A DNA stretch of 64,000 bases, taken from positions 50,737 to 114,736 of the forward strand of contig NZ_LXTT01000045.1 in assembly GCF_001683915.1 (NCBI RefSeq). Reading direction: 5' to 3'. The position numbers and the translations under genes were made by a program. The stretch comes from Allomuricauda sp. CP2A. Its GTDB lineage: Bacteria > Bacteroidota > Bacteroidia > Flavobacteriales > Flavobacteriaceae. A model generated the notes under the pieces. It was not told the DNA's origin. It saw nothing but the letters and a program-made list of their open reading frames with translations, and searched no databases. Shown piece by piece: positions 7,817 to 17,578 of the stretch (positions within the stretch are counted from its first letter, which is position 1; each line of letters starts with the position of its first letter).

Positions 7817-8659
7817 TCAAAAGTGAAGTGACATCCCTATAGTATTGGGCCCAAAAGAGAGGTTCCAGCTCACATTTTTAGGTTTGCCATCATTATATTT
7901 TTCATTGTATTTTGAATCCAAGTATTTGTCGATGGATTCCACAATAAAAATACTCAACACCGTACTGAAGGCCACGTCAGAGACCCAGTGAAAATCATCC
8001 ATGACCCTAACCAATCCCGGTATGGATCCCACTGTATAGAGTCCTATTTTCACCCAGGGACTTTTAAATTGTTTGGCAATGGCATAGGCATTGCTAAAGG
8101 CCAACATGGCATGGCCAGAGGGAAAAGAATCATAGTTGTATACCCTGTTGAGGTGAAAAGGATCATAAACATCTGAATTTTCCCCACTTTTGGGTCTGGC
8201 ACGCCCAATAATACGCTTACTGACCTGCTGTAAAAACCCTCCAGCCGTGGCAGAAGAGATAAGAAGTACCCCGGTTCGACGTAATTTTTCATTTTTGGTA
8301 AAAAGTCCAGCGAGATAGACCCCTCCGGTCAACATATAATTGTTTTCGGGGCTTCCGTATTCGTGGCCGTAATCCATCACAAAATCGGGCACATCTTCCC
8401 GAAAACCGTTTTTCCAATCATTGAGTTCGTCATCCACCGTAAAAAGAAGCAATGTGCCACCGGCCAAATAGCCAAAGTTGGCCCAGTCATTTCCTTTCCA
8501 GTGATAGGGCCGTGAATAGGAATATCCCACCCCACCAAAAATGTTGCCGACATCATAGGTGAAATCGTTCCAAAGCGTTGTCTCTTTTTCAGATTGAAGT
8601 TCCTGTGCGGTAAGTGGCATTACCACCAGCAGGGCAATTGCGTATTTTACTAATTTCAT
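7817..8659 (-). CDS. phosphatase PAP2 family protein
   Basis: A 280-residue membrane-associated phosphatase with a signal-like N-terminus (MKLVKYAIALLVVMPLTAQ). The three PAP2 motifs are in order: KRIIGRARP, then FPSGHAM, and RVMDDFHWVSDV with the catalytic His and Asp. Enzymes of this type dephosphorylate phosphatidic acid, undecaprenyl pyrophosphate or lipid A at the periplasmic face. Several hydrophobic segments surround the motifs. The substrate cannot be told from the sequence. Confidence 0.93.
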   Translation of the reverse strand: MKLVKYAIALLVVMPLTAQELQSEKETTLWNDFTYDVGNIFGGVGYSYSRPYHWKGNDWANFGYLAGGTLLLFTVDDELNDWKNGFREDVPDFVMDYGHEYGSPENNYMLTGGVYLAGLFTKNEKLRRTGVLLISSATAGGFLQQVSKRIIGRARPKSGENSDVYDPFHLNRVYNYDSFPSGHAMLAFSNAYAIAKQFKSPWVKIGLYTVGSIPGLVRVMDDFHWVSDVAFSTVLSIFIVESIDKYLDSKYNEKYNDGKPKNVSWNLSFGPNTIGMSLHF

Positions 8660-8688
8660 TGAGGTTGAAAACTATATAGTCGGCAAAA

Positions 8689-9591
8689 TTATGCAAAAAT
8701 ATCCTGAGCCAATCGAAATGTATTGGCATGGGCCTCCACAATAATCTTGATGTCAGGGGAATATCCACCACCCATGCTGCACTGCACCGGAATTTGTGCA
8801 TCATAACAAGTTTGCAATACATAACGGTCACGTTCTTTGCAGCCTTCCAAAGTCATGGCCAGCGTGCCCAACTTGTCTGATTCCAAAATATCCACTCCAC
8901 AGAGATAGAAAACAAAGTCAGGTTGTACTTGTTCCAACAATTCAGGAAGTGTCCTTTTAAGGATGGAAAGGTATTCTTGGTTCGTGGTTCCCTTCTCCAG
9001 AGGGATGTCCAAGTCAGAAGTTTCTTTTTTAAAGGGATAATTGCCCTTGCCATGCATGGAAAACGTAAAAACAGAATGGTCGGTCTTAAATATTTCTGCC
9101 GTACCATTGCCCTGGTGCACATCCAAATCAACAATCAAAATGTTGTTGGCCAGTCCTTTACCTTGCAGATAACGGGCGCCAATGGCTTGGTCGTTCAGCA
9201 TGCAAAATGCCTCGCCTCTATTGGAATAGGCGTGGTGCGTGCCTCCCGCAATGTTCATGGCAATGCCATTTTCGAGCGCAAATTCACATCCTTTGATGGT
9301 CCCATCAGCTATAATTTGTTCCCGTTGTACCAGCTCTTTGCTCAAGGGGAACCCAATCTTTCGGGCAGCACTCGGGGCAAGTTCAAGGTTGACCAGATCC
9401 TGATAGTAGGTCGCATCATGGACTTCCAAAATATGGGAATCGTCAGGAAAATTGGGCTCAAAAAAATTTGCTTCGGTACAAGTGCCCTCATGGATCAACT
9501 GCTGGGGCAACAGATCATATTTCATCATGGGAAAGCGATGTCCATTGGGCAAATGGTGCTTGTAAATGGGATGGTAGGCTATTTTCAGCAT
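8689..9591 (-). CDS. histone deacetylase family protein (AcuC/HDAC-like)
   Basis: A 300-residue class I/II-type zinc deacylase from the ATG at 9591 (MLKIAYHPIYKHHLPNGHRFP). The zinc and charge-relay residues are visible: GGTHHA, then DLDVHQGNGTAEIF (Asp and His ligands), CGVDILESDKLG (Asp ligand) and GGGYS. Bacterial members deacetylate polyamines, acetoin-pathway enzymes or proteins. The start codon follows the tex stop by a single base, so the two genes are translationally coupled. A longer reading start would overlap tex and is not needed. Confidence 0.93.
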   Translation of the reverse strand: MLKIAYHPIYKHHLPNGHRFPMMKYDLLPQQLIHEGTCTEANFFEPNFPDDSHILEVHDATYYQDLVNLELAPSAARKIGFPLSKELVQREQIIADGTIKGCEFALENGIAMNIAGGTHHAYSNRGEAFCMLNDQAIGARYLQGKGLANNILIVDLDVHQGNGTAEIFKTDHSVFTFSMHGKGNYPFKKETSDLDIPLEKGTTNQEYLSILKRTLPELLEQVQPDFVFYLCGVDILESDKLGTLAMTLEGCKERDRYVLQTCYDAQIPVQCSMGGGYSPDIKIIVEAHANTFRLAQDIFA

Positions 9592-9592
9592 T

Positions 9593-11725
9593 TTAAGTGC
9601 CTTGTTTGTGCAATGCCAACTGAATCCGTTTTCTTGGCACATCAACATCCAAAACTTTGACAACTACTTGTTGGTGCAAGCTTACATGCTCGTTGACATC
9701 CTTCACAAAAGTATCCGATAGGTTGGAAATGTGGATAAGGCCACTTTCCTTGATTCCGATATCCACGAAACAGCCAAAATTGGTAATGTTGTTGACAATA
9801 CCCGGTAACAATTGACCCTGCCTCAAATCTGTAATTTCCTTGATGTTTTGATTAAAAGTAAACACCTTGGCTTTTTCGCGAAGGTCCAAGCCCGGTTTTT
9901 CCAGTTCCTTCAAAATATCTTCCAGAGTGGGCATGCCAATGGTGTCCGTGCAATAGGATTTTAGGTCGATGCCTTGCAGGGCCGATTTGTTCCCCACGAT
10001 GTCATTGAGTGAGACGCCTTGATCTTTGGCCATTTTTGCCACCAAACCATAGCTTTCTGGGTGTACGGCGGAATCATCCAAAGGATTATCACCATTTTTG
10101 ATGCGTAAAAATCCGGCACTTTGCTCAAAGGCCTTTCCTCCCAAACGGGGTACTTTCTTTATTTGGTCCCTGTTTTTGAACTTGCCATTTTCATTTCGGT
10201 GGGCCACAATGTTTTCGGCCAGTTTGGGTCCAATGCCGGACACATAACTCAAAAGTGGAACACTGGCCGTGTTTATGTTGACCCCAACGGAGTTTACACA
10301 GCTTTCTACTACGGTGTCCAAGGATGTTTTTAATTGGGTTTGGTCTACATCATGCTGATACTGCCCCACACCAATGGACTTGGCATCTATTTTTACCAGT
10401 TCGGCCAAGGGGTCGGCCAATCGGCGGCCAATGGAAACGGCACCCCGCACCGTAACATCATAATTGGGAAATTCATCACGGGCTATTTTAGAGGCCGAAT
10501 AAATGGAGGCGCCAGCCTCACTCACCACAAATACCTCAATTTCTTTTTTAAAAGGGATGCGCTTTACCAATTGTTCCGTCTCGCGTGATGCCGTCCCGTT
10601 GCCAATGGCAATGGCCTCAATTTTATAGGCGTCCACCAAGGAACTAATTTTTTTGATGGCTCCAGAACTGTCCCGCTGTGGCGGATGGGGATAAATGGTT
10701 TCGTTGTGTTTTAAATCACCCTGCTCATCCAAACAGACCACTTTGCAACCCGTTCGAAAACCTGGGTCAATGGCCAAAATTCGTTTTTCGCCCAACGGCG
10801 CACCCAGGAGCAATTGCTTCAGGTTCTTGGAAAAAACCTGAATGGCAGAAGTATCCGCTTTTTCCTTGGCGGTCTTCACAAGTTCGTTGGAGAGCGAGGG
10901 GAACAAGAGTCGTTTGTAGGCATCCGCAATGGCCATTTCAATGTGCTCCGCACAGGCATTGTTGGATTTGATGACACGCCTTTCAATAGCATCCAGAGCT
11001 CTTTCATCATCTATTTCAATTTTCACTCGGATGAAACCTTCCTTTTCGGCTCGCATAATGGCCAAAAACCGATGGGAAGGACAACGGTTCAACGGTTCGC
11101 TCCAATCAAAATAATCCCGGAACTTTTGGGCTTTCTCATCCTCTTTTTTGGTCTTGATGACTTTCGTGGTGATAAGGGCATGGCGCTCCAACTGACCGCG
11201 CAGCTGATTTCGGATATCGGTACGTTCATTGATCCATTCGGCAATAATATGACGGGCCCCTTCCAGTGCATCATCTTCATTGATGACATTCTTGCTCAAG
11301 TATTTGGAGGCAATGAACTCGATTTCATCACTGTTTTGCGCCATAATGATCTTGGCCAAGGGTTCCAAACCGTTTTTACGCGCAGTTTCAGCTTTGGTTT
11401 TTTTGCTTTTCTTGAAGGGGAGATACAGATCTTCCAGACTGGTAAGGTCGGCACAGTTCAAAAATTTCGCCTCCAGTTCTGGGGTAAGGGCATCCTGCTC
11501 CTTAACCGCTTTGATGATGGCCGCCTTTCTCTTTTCCAGTGCCTCAAACTGGGTTTTGTATTCCACGATGGCACCAATTTGAACCTCGTCCAGATTACCC
11601 GTGCGTTCCTTTCTATACCGGGAAATAAAGGGAACGGTACAATCTTCGTTCAGCAGGGCCACGGTGTTCTCGACACTTTTTTCGGAAAGTTGGGTATGGT
11701 TTACAATGTAGGGGACAAGTTGCAT
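9593..11725 (-). CDS. tex: Tex family RNA-binding transcription accessory protein
   Basis: A 710-residue Tex/YqgF-like protein. The N-terminal Tex helical region contains VPFISRYRKERTGNLDE. A YqgF-like RNase-H fold carries LAIDPGFRTGCKVV. A helix-hairpin-helix region has YVSGIGPKLAENIV, and the C-terminal S1 RNA-binding domain (about residues 640-708) contains GIVNNITNFGCFVDIG. It binds nucleic acids and acts with RNA polymerase or in translation. The length is slightly below many family members (about 720-780), but all domains are present. It is followed immediately by the HDAC-like gene. Confidence 0.96.
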   Translation of the reverse strand: MQLVPYIVNHTQLSEKSVENTVALLNEDCTVPFISRYRKERTGNLDEVQIGAIVEYKTQFEALEKRKAAIIKAVKEQDALTPELEAKFLNCADLTSLEDLYLPFKKSKKTKAETARKNGLEPLAKIIMAQNSDEIEFIASKYLSKNVINEDDALEGARHIIAEWINERTDIRNQLRGQLERHALITTKVIKTKKEDEKAQKFRDYFDWSEPLNRCPSHRFLAIMRAEKEGFIRVKIEIDDERALDAIERRVIKSNNACAEHIEMAIADAYKRLLFPSLSNELVKTAKEKADTSAIQVFSKNLKQLLLGAPLGEKRILAIDPGFRTGCKVVCLDEQGDLKHNETIYPHPPQRDSSGAIKKISSLVDAYKIEAIAIGNGTASRETEQLVKRIPFKKEIEVFVVSEAGASIYSASKIARDEFPNYDVTVRGAVSIGRRLADPLAELVKIDAKSIGVGQYQHDVDQTQLKTSLDTVVESCVNSVGVNINTASVPLLSYVSGIGPKLAENIVAHRNENGKFKNRDQIKKVPRLGGKAFEQSAGFLRIKNGDNPLDDSAVHPESYGLVAKMAKDQGVSLNDIVGNKSALQGIDLKSYCTDTIGMPTLEDILKELEKPGLDLREKAKVFTFNQNIKEITDLRQGQLLPGIVNNITNFGCFVDIGIKESGLIHISNLSDTFVKDVNEHVSLHQQVVVKVLDVDVPRKRIQLALHKQGT

Positions 11726-11743
11726 GATGTTTGTTTAGTAGTT

Positions 11744-11841
11744 GTCACTTCGCGCGCAGTCGAGAAGTCTTACAATCCAAATTTTTTTAAGTGGGTCTCG
11801 ACTGTGCCTGTCTGCCGACAAAGGCAGGCTCGACTGGACAG
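11744..11841. repeat. dispersed palindromic repeat with nested CTGCC/GGCAG palindrome
   Basis: This region between metG and tex has GTCACTTCGCGCGCAGTCGAG on the left and GTCTCGACTGTG...CTCGACTGGACAG on the right, forming inverted GAG/CGCAGTCGAG-type arms. The right arm is interrupted by a small TGCCTGTCTGCCGACAAAGGCAGG palindrome. It lies just upstream of tex, so it may be in its leader or may end metG transcription. Confidence 0.75.
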
Positions 11842-11857
11842 TTTCTTTGGATATGAA

Positions 11858-14005
11858 TTAACTTATACCTTCCCCATTCCCAACACCATCCTCATCCGGA
11901 TTCAGGAAAACGATTTTCCCATCCTTGTTTTCGGTCATCAAAATCATGCCCTCACTTTCCACGCCACGGAGTTTTCTGGGTGCCAAATTGACCAAAACGG
12001 TCACTTTTTTGCCCACAATATCTTCGGGTTTGAAACTTTTGGCTATCCCGGAAACAATGGTTCTCGTATCCAGTCCGGTATCCACTTTCAAAACCAAAAG
12101 CTTATCGGCCTTTGGCATTTTCTCAGCTTCGATGATGGTGCCTACGCGCATATCCAATTTGGCAAAATCCTCGTAGGTGATGGTTTCTTTTTGGGGAATT
12201 AGCTCTTTTTCCATGGAATCTGTAGTGTTTGTAGCCGAAGCATTCGTTTTTTTGGTGGCTTCCAGTTTGTCCAATTGCTGTTGAATCTCGGCATCCTCAA
12301 TTTTTCGGAACAGCAGTTCGCTTTTGTTGATTTGATGGCCTCCAGGAAGTAATGTTTCTTTTGAACTAACATCGTCCCAAACGATAGATTTCTCACCTTC
12401 CTGCCCGTCCGGCAGGTGGGCGTTCGAAATGACTCCGTCTTTGTCATTCTGAGCAATGCGAAGAATCTTTTTCAACTTATTTGATGTAAATGGCAAAAAT
12501 GGCTCACTCAATACTGCCAACCCAGTTGCAATTTGAAGCGCCACATACATAATGGTCTTTACCCGTTCCTCGTCTGTTTTAATGAGTTTCCACGGTTCGG
12601 CATCAGCCAGGTACTTATTGCCCAGTCGGGCCAAGTTCATCAATTCCTGACTGCCTTCACGGAATCGGTAGCGTTCCAACGAATTGGAAAGGATTTGGGG
12701 ATACCCTTTTAAGGCTTCCAGTGTTTCTTTGTCCACAGATTCAAACGCATTGGGTGTGGGAACGATGCCATTATAATATTTGTGGGTCAATACGGTCACA
12801 CGGTTCACAAAGTTGCCAAAAATGGCCACAAGTTCGTTGTTGTTCCTGGATTGAAAATCCTTCCAGGTAAAATCGTTGTCCTTGGTTTCCGGGGCATTTG
12901 CTGTTAATGCATAGCGAAGCACATCTTGCATATCCGGGAATTCTTCCAAATATTCATGCAACCAAACCGCCCAATTTTTGGAAGTGGAGAGCTTGTTGCC
13001 TTCCAGATTCAAGAATTCGTTGGCCGGGACATTTTCGGGAAGAATAAAATCACCATGTGCTTTTAACATGCTTGGGAAGATGATACAGTGGAAGACGATA
13101 TTGTCCTTGCCGATAAAATGGACCAATTTGGTATCCTTGTCCATCCAATAGGGCTTCCAATCCTTTCCTTCACGTTCAGCCCATTCCTTGGTGGATGAAA
13201 TATAACCAATGGGGGCATCGAACCACACATAAAGCACTTTTCCTTCGCCCCCTTCCACGGGCACGGGAATGCCCCAATCCAAATCGCGGGTGACGGCACG
13301 GGGTTTTAGCCCCTCATCTATCCAAGATTTGCACTGACCATATACATTGGGTTTCCAATCGGCTTTATGGCCTTCGAGAATCCATTTCCGTAAAAAACCT
13401 TCGTAACGGTCCAAGGGCAAAAACCAGTGTTTGGTCTTTTTTAGCACGGGAACGCCACCTGTTATGGTGGATTTTGGGTTGATAAGGTCCGTGGCGTTCA
13501 AGGAAGACCCACAATTTTCACATTGGTCACCATAGGCTTCTTCATGACCGCACCTGGGACAGGTGCCCACCACAAATCTATCGGCCAAGAATTGCTGCGC
13601 CTCTTCATCATAGAGTTGTTCGGTTTCTTCCTCAATAAAATCGCCTTGTTCGTAGAGTTTTTTGAAAAAATCCGAAGCCGTTTTGTGGTGTACCTCGGCA
13701 GAAGTTCTGGAATAATTGTCAAAAGAGATTCCAAAGTCTACAAACGACTTTTTTATGATGTTGTGGTATTTGTCAATAATTTCCTTGGGAGTGACTCCTT
13801 CTTTTTTGGCCTTCATGGAAATGGCAACACCATGCTCATCACTTCCGCAGACAAAAGCCACATCGTGCCCTTTTAGGCGAAGATATCGGGAATAGATGTC
13901 CGCAGGAACATAAACGCCAGCCAAATGGCCAATATGAATGGGGCCATTGGTATAGGGCAGGGCCGAAGTTATGGTATATCTTGAAGGGGTTGTTGTCTGA
14001 GACAT
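11858..14005 (-). CDS. metG: methionyl-tRNA synthetase
   Basis: A 715-residue class Ia synthetase that charges tRNA-Met. The HIGH-type motif lies in [20 protein letters not shown] near the N-terminus, the zinc knuckle [17 protein letters not shown] at about 149-166, the KMSKS-type loop LSTSKN near 337, and a C-terminal tRNA-binding OB domain ([19 protein letters not shown]). The ATG at 14005 is chosen over a TTG two codons earlier. Residues about 511-537 are encoded by a dispersed-repeat sequence and interrupt the link between the anticodon-binding domain and the C-terminal domain; see findings. Confidence 0.97.
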   Translation of the reverse strand: MSQTTTPSRYTITSALPYTNGPIHIGHLAGVYVPADIYSRYLRLKGHDVAFVCGSDEHGVAISMKAKKEGVTPKEIIDKYHNIIKKSFVDFGISFDNYSRTSAEVHHKTASDFFKKLYEQGDFIEEETEQLYDEEAQQFLADRFVVGTCPRCGHEEAYGDQCENCGSSLNATDLINPKSTITGGVPVLKKTKHWFLPLDRYEGFLRKWILEGHKADWKPNVYGQCKSWIDEGLKPRAVTRDLDWGIPVPVEGGEGKVLYVWFDAPIGYISSTKEWAEREGKDWKPYWMDKDTKLVHFIGKDNIVFHCIIFPSMLKAHGDFILPENVPANEFLNLEGNKLSTSKNWAVWLHEYLEEFPDMQDVLRYALTANAPETKDNDFTWKDFQSRNNNELVAIFGNFVNRVTVLTHKYYNGIVPTPNAFESVDKETLEALKGYPQILSNSLERYRFREGSQELMNLARLGNKYLADAEPWKLIKTDEERVKTIMYVALQIATGLAVLSEPFLPFTSNKLKKILRIAQNDKDGVISNAHLPDGQEGEKSIVWDDVSSKETLLPGGHQINKSELLFRKIEDAEIQQQLDKLEATKKTNASATNTTDSMEKELIPQKETITYEDFAKLDMRVGTIIEAEKMPKADKLLVLKVDTGLDTRTIVSGIAKSFKPEDIVGKKVTVLVNLAPRKLRGVESEGMILMTENKDGKIVFLNPDEDGVGNGEGIS
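12402..12477. repeat. repeat-like insert inside metG
   Basis: A CCTGCCCGTCCGGCAGG palindrome lies near 12400-12416. It is followed by GTCATTCTGAGCAATGCGAAG at about 12443, which has the look of the flavobacterial GTCATTCTGAGC...GCGAAGAATC repeats. Both are in frame within metG and encode a short Lys/Asp/Gly-rich linker. Confidence 0.6.
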
Positions 14006-14070
14006 GTACAAATTGAATTAAGCCCCAAAAATACTCATTTTAGGAGAAGCCAAAAACGGGATTTGCGCTA

Positions 14071-14136
14071 AAAAAGGAAACCTCCAAATTGTGCCTCCCA
14101 AAATTGGGGTGAGGTGATGCACAATCAGAGGTTTCC
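14071..14136 (-). terminator. terminator after DUF1501 gene
   Basis: A long imperfect stem: GGAAACCTCCAAATTGTGC at 14076-14094 pairs with GCACAATCAGAGGTTTCC at 14119-14136, with an inner CTCCC/GGGGTGAG stem. In the minus-strand sense it is followed by a T-run (complement of 14071-14075). It lies 29 nt beyond the DUF1501 gene stop. Confidence 0.85.
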
Positions 14137-14164
14137 TAAAATGGATGATAAATGTTCCGCTTGT

Positions 14165-15886
14165 TTACATAATCATTACGGATTTACTCATTCGCTGATC
14201 CGCAACGGATATCCGATAAATATATTTTCCTGTGGACAGGCTATCCCGCACACGTTCCCTAATATTGATTTCGGTGGCGCCTTCGAGCATCATTTCATTG
14301 AAAACAGTGCCTACTTTCTGTCCCAAAATATTGAAGAGCTCAATATCAACATGGGCGGCAAAAGGCATTTCCAAATGGATATGGGGAGCGCGCTCATTTG
14401 GATAATATGGGACGTGCACAATGTTGTTCACCAATTCTGGATCTGGTGGTGTCATTCCATCATCACTTGGCGGTGTTTCCGGGAATGTTGGTGGATCGTT
14501 GTCCATGGCAATGTCATCAAATTCTTCACCACTACAGTTAAAGCCTAGATCAATGGCCCTGTATGGATAACCCAACAGGTGCTGTTCAACTGCAGTTCGG
14601 GGAACACAAAGCCATTCAGCGAGAACGGTTCCGTAGAGATCCCTAAAATCCATAGTGTATTCCAGGTTACCTCTATTGTTGGGCTCATCAAGGGAAGGGT
14701 GGTCACCCACAAAAGCGCTTCCATTTAAACCAGAACCAAAGAAAAGGGTAGGGGCAGCTTTTCCGTGGTCGGTTCCGTTGGAACCATTTTCGAAGATTCT
14801 ACGGCCAAACTCAGAAAAGGTCATACTCAAGACCTTATCATCTTGTTCGGTACAGGCCAAATCCTCATAAAAGTTGTTGATGGCAATGGATAGGTTGGAC
14901 ATCAATTGCTCGTGAACAATAGGCTGATTGCCGTGTGTGTCAAACCCGCCCATGGAAATCATATAGACTTTGGTTCCGAGCCCCCCTTTGATCAATTTGG
15001 CCAAAAGGGACAATTGCCTTGCAAAACCGTTATCCTGATATTCAACGCATCTCAAGGCATCGCCACGCTCATAGGCTTCGTGGATTTTCCCGGCGTACTC
15101 ATACGTGGTGTTGGCCACACCTCGTAAAAAGCGTAGCTGATCACCGTACATACAATCATCAAACGGTGCTGTTTCAATGTCGTAGAACAATCCTGTTTCT
15201 GCAATTTGCTCTAACTGGTCAACATTGTTGGTCACGAAAGCATAATTGGTCTCCTCTCCTTGGAAAACCAAATTGGACAAGTTCCCAATTTGAATGGCAG
15301 CCGGGGCTTCCGGTGGATTGATCAAATAATCTGGATAAATGTTTTCAAAGTGCCTACCCATCCAACCTGTGGGTTCACCACTAAAACCAGTGGTATTCAA
15401 GTCGGTGTTGGCAAAAATATCGGACCCAGTAAAATGGGACAGACTTTGGTTTTCGTACCCTACGCCGTGGACGGCCTTAAATTGGCCTTCGCCCCAAAGG
15501 GGTTCCAAGGAGCTCATGTAGGTGGGAACACCAAAATCATCAGTAAGTTTTAGGACTTTACTTTCTGGAATGTAGATGTTGGGCCTTGCATTGGCATACG
15601 TATCATATTGTTGTATTGGGATAACCGTGCTCAATCCGTCATTTCCCCCGGACAATCGAATAAGAATCAATATGTTGTCAGTTTCGGCGGCCGCAATGGC
15701 AGCGGTTAGGGGTGAGGGGGCGGAAGCAGAAATAAAATTGCTTCCCAAGAACATGGATCCAGATCCGGCAATGCCCAAAGCTTGGATAAAGGACCGTCTG
15801 CTCCAATTTTTATGTTCCAAATCGTGGCCTTTGTGTTCAAGACCTTTATGGGGTGATGTATGGTGGGTGTTGTGATTATCGCACAT
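14165..15886 (-). CDS. DUF1501 domain-containing protein with C-terminal sorting tail
   Basis: A 573-residue protein. A His-rich N-terminus precedes a twin-arginine-like export signal (NWSRRSFIQALGIAGSG). The DUF1501/sulfatase-like core includes LIRLSGGNDGLSTVIP, MGGFDTHGNQ and MTFSEFGRRIFENGSNGTDHG. The last 80 or so residues look like a type IX sorting domain (VDIELFNILGQKVGTV...GKYIYRISV...KSVMIM). Proteins of this family are found beside DUF1800 partners and are thought to be secreted; the activity is unknown. It is the second gene of a two-gene operon with the DUF1800 gene 12 nt upstream. Confidence 0.9.
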   Translation of the reverse strand: MCDNHNTHHTSPHKGLEHKGHDLEHKNWSRRSFIQALGIAGSGSMFLGSNFISASAPSPLTAAIAAAETDNILILIRLSGGNDGLSTVIPIQQYDTYANARPNIYIPESKVLKLTDDFGVPTYMSSLEPLWGEGQFKAVHGVGYENQSLSHFTGSDIFANTDLNTTGFSGEPTGWMGRHFENIYPDYLINPPEAPAAIQIGNLSNLVFQGEETNYAFVTNNVDQLEQIAETGLFYDIETAPFDDCMYGDQLRFLRGVANTTYEYAGKIHEAYERGDALRCVEYQDNGFARQLSLLAKLIKGGLGTKVYMISMGGFDTHGNQPIVHEQLMSNLSIAINNFYEDLACTEQDDKVLSMTFSEFGRRIFENGSNGTDHGKAAPTLFFGSGLNGSAFVGDHPSLDEPNNRGNLEYTMDFRDLYGTVLAEWLCVPRTAVEQHLLGYPYRAIDLGFNCSGEEFDDIAMDNDPPTFPETPPSDDGMTPPDPELVNNIVHVPYYPNERAPHIHLEMPFAAHVDIELFNILGQKVGTVFNEMMLEGATEINIRERVRDSLSTGKYIYRISVADQRMSKSVMIM

Positions 15887-15897
15887 AATGGTAGGGG

Positions 15898-17409
15898 TTA
15901 TTTAAGTTGAAATTCGGGTTCTCTGGACAAGTGACGCAACAGCACATACACTTGGGTAGGTGCTTCCATGCTCACTGCCAGCATCCAAAGGCTCAATCCG
16001 CCCGGGATATAATCCGGGGAATAATAATTCTCTGGCACATCATCAATTTTGAAGGCGTCCATGGCCTTTTCAAAATCAGCGTCCGTCAACAGGCCTTTTG
16101 GTGTAAACTTGTTCACCAAGGCCCTTACCACTATTTCAGGATTACTGGTATTGCTATCTGCAGCACCTACAGCATCCATGGCCAATGTTCTGAATTGCTC
16201 TGGATTTTCCTGGTAAAAACGTTCCAAGAACACTTCAGAGGTCAGCCAACGTCCAATAATGAAATTGGAGTTGATCCACTGGCGATCCCGTTGCCAACCG
16301 GCTACATCATACGGGTCAAAAAGTTCCTGTCCTATAAGCCCGGCAGAATCTATCATGTTGATGACAGTGCCGTCATCGTAAGCAAAGCCGGTTTCTTTGA
16401 CCAAATGTAAATACAGGTCGAAAGGGCTTTTTATGATGACTCCAATTGCGGTTGGGTCAAAAAAGTGTTGGCTCTTCAACAATTGGCGCAATACCGGGGC
16501 AATTTCAAAATTGTTGGCGATAAAGGTCTGTGCCATCCCAGCAATAATATCCTGTGCATTGCCACCTTCTTCACCAGATGAATCGGGGTGCACATAATAT
16601 TCGTACAACTTCATGCAGATGAAACCGGCAATCTCATTGGGCCTTTCGTTGAAAAGAATATCGATGACATCGTCATAGCCCCAATTTCCGGTCTGGCCAA
16701 GAATGGTTTTGTTCTCTGTATTAAAGTCCTCAGGGTTAAAGGTTACTTGGGTGCAACCCTCCTCACCTCTTTCGGTATAACCCGAAATTGCCTTTGCTGT
16801 TTCTATAATATCTTCTTCCGTGTAACCATTGCCCTCTCCCAAAGTGAAGAGTTCATAAAGTTCACGCGCGTAGTTTTCGTTTGGGTTGTCTCCCCGGTTC
16901 CGGACGCCGTCCAAATAATAGAGCATGGCACTGGTAAGGCCAATTTCATGGACAAAGGTCTTAAAGTTTCCGAGGGCATTACGTTGCAGGCAATTGATGT
17001 AGTAATACAAAAATTGGTTACAGTTGTACACGTCCAACTCCGTTACAAAGTGGTTGCTCCAAAAGAAGCTCAAGCGATCCCGAACACTGTTGTCCAACAG
17101 GGAATTTCCATAGGCCGTGGTGAATTCTTCCAACTGGGCACGCCTTATTTCCCTGGCCAAGTCGTCATCAGCGGGATAATTGGAATCGTTCCAATCTGCC
17201 CAAGCTGGGGCTGGAAGAACCGGAGCCGCAAGGGCCTGATCTATTAAGTTGTCTACTAAGGTTCCTGCTGTTTGTCCAACAGCAGCGTTAATGGTCTGTA
17301 CTGAGGCACTGAAACCAAGCCTCCGATACAAGTGGGCAGCACGTAACTCGTCCAAGGGAGTAGTGTACGGCGCCAACGTTGAGGAATTACAATTAATGAA
17401 GTATTCCAT
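15898..17409 (-). CDS. DUF1800 domain-containing protein
   Basis: A 503-residue DUF1800 protein. Its typical marks are AHLYRRLGFSAS at the N-terminus, LSFFWSNHFVT, PNENYARELYELFTLGEGNGYTEED, and LRQLLKSQHFFDP near the end. It has no obvious signal peptide, which is common for this family because its partner carries the export signal. DUF1800 and DUF1501 genes are conserved as pairs in many bacteria and are suspected to form a secreted complex; the biochemical role is not known. It is the first gene of the operon. Confidence 0.92.
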   Translation of the reverse strand: MEYFINCNSSTLAPYTTPLDELRAAHLYRRLGFSASVQTINAAVGQTAGTLVDNLIDQALAAPVLPAPAWADWNDSNYPADDDLAREIRRAQLEEFTTAYGNSLLDNSVRDRLSFFWSNHFVTELDVYNCNQFLYYYINCLQRNALGNFKTFVHEIGLTSAMLYYLDGVRNRGDNPNENYARELYELFTLGEGNGYTEEDIIETAKAISGYTERGEEGCTQVTFNPEDFNTENKTILGQTGNWGYDDVIDILFNERPNEIAGFICMKLYEYYVHPDSSGEEGGNAQDIIAGMAQTFIANNFEIAPVLRQLLKSQHFFDPTAIGVIIKSPFDLYLHLVKETGFAYDDGTVINMIDSAGLIGQELFDPYDVAGWQRDRQWINSNFIIGRWLTSEVFLERFYQENPEQFRTLAMDAVGAADSNTSNPEIVVRALVNKFTPKGLLTDADFEKAMDAFKIDDVPENYYSPDYIPGGLSLWMLAVSMEAPTQVYVLLRHLSREPEFQLK

Positions 17410-17578
17410 AGCAATGTCTGGCGTTAATTAGGAACATAGTTTTGGGGCAACTATATGTTTAGCTAACGTTGGGCGTGGTTCAATTCAGCCAACAAATTAC
17501 AATCTAAACGCTTTAATCACTGTGAACTACCAAATTTTTCGATGAACTGCACGTTTTTTTCAATAATTTTCCAAACCT

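Noticed and set aside
10814..12202. A 462-codon plus-strand open frame across the tex/metG junction
   Set aside because: It is antisense to tex and metG and spans their repeat-bearing intergenic region; the amino-acid pattern (Phe/Gly/His-rich, no domains) is a shadow of those genes.
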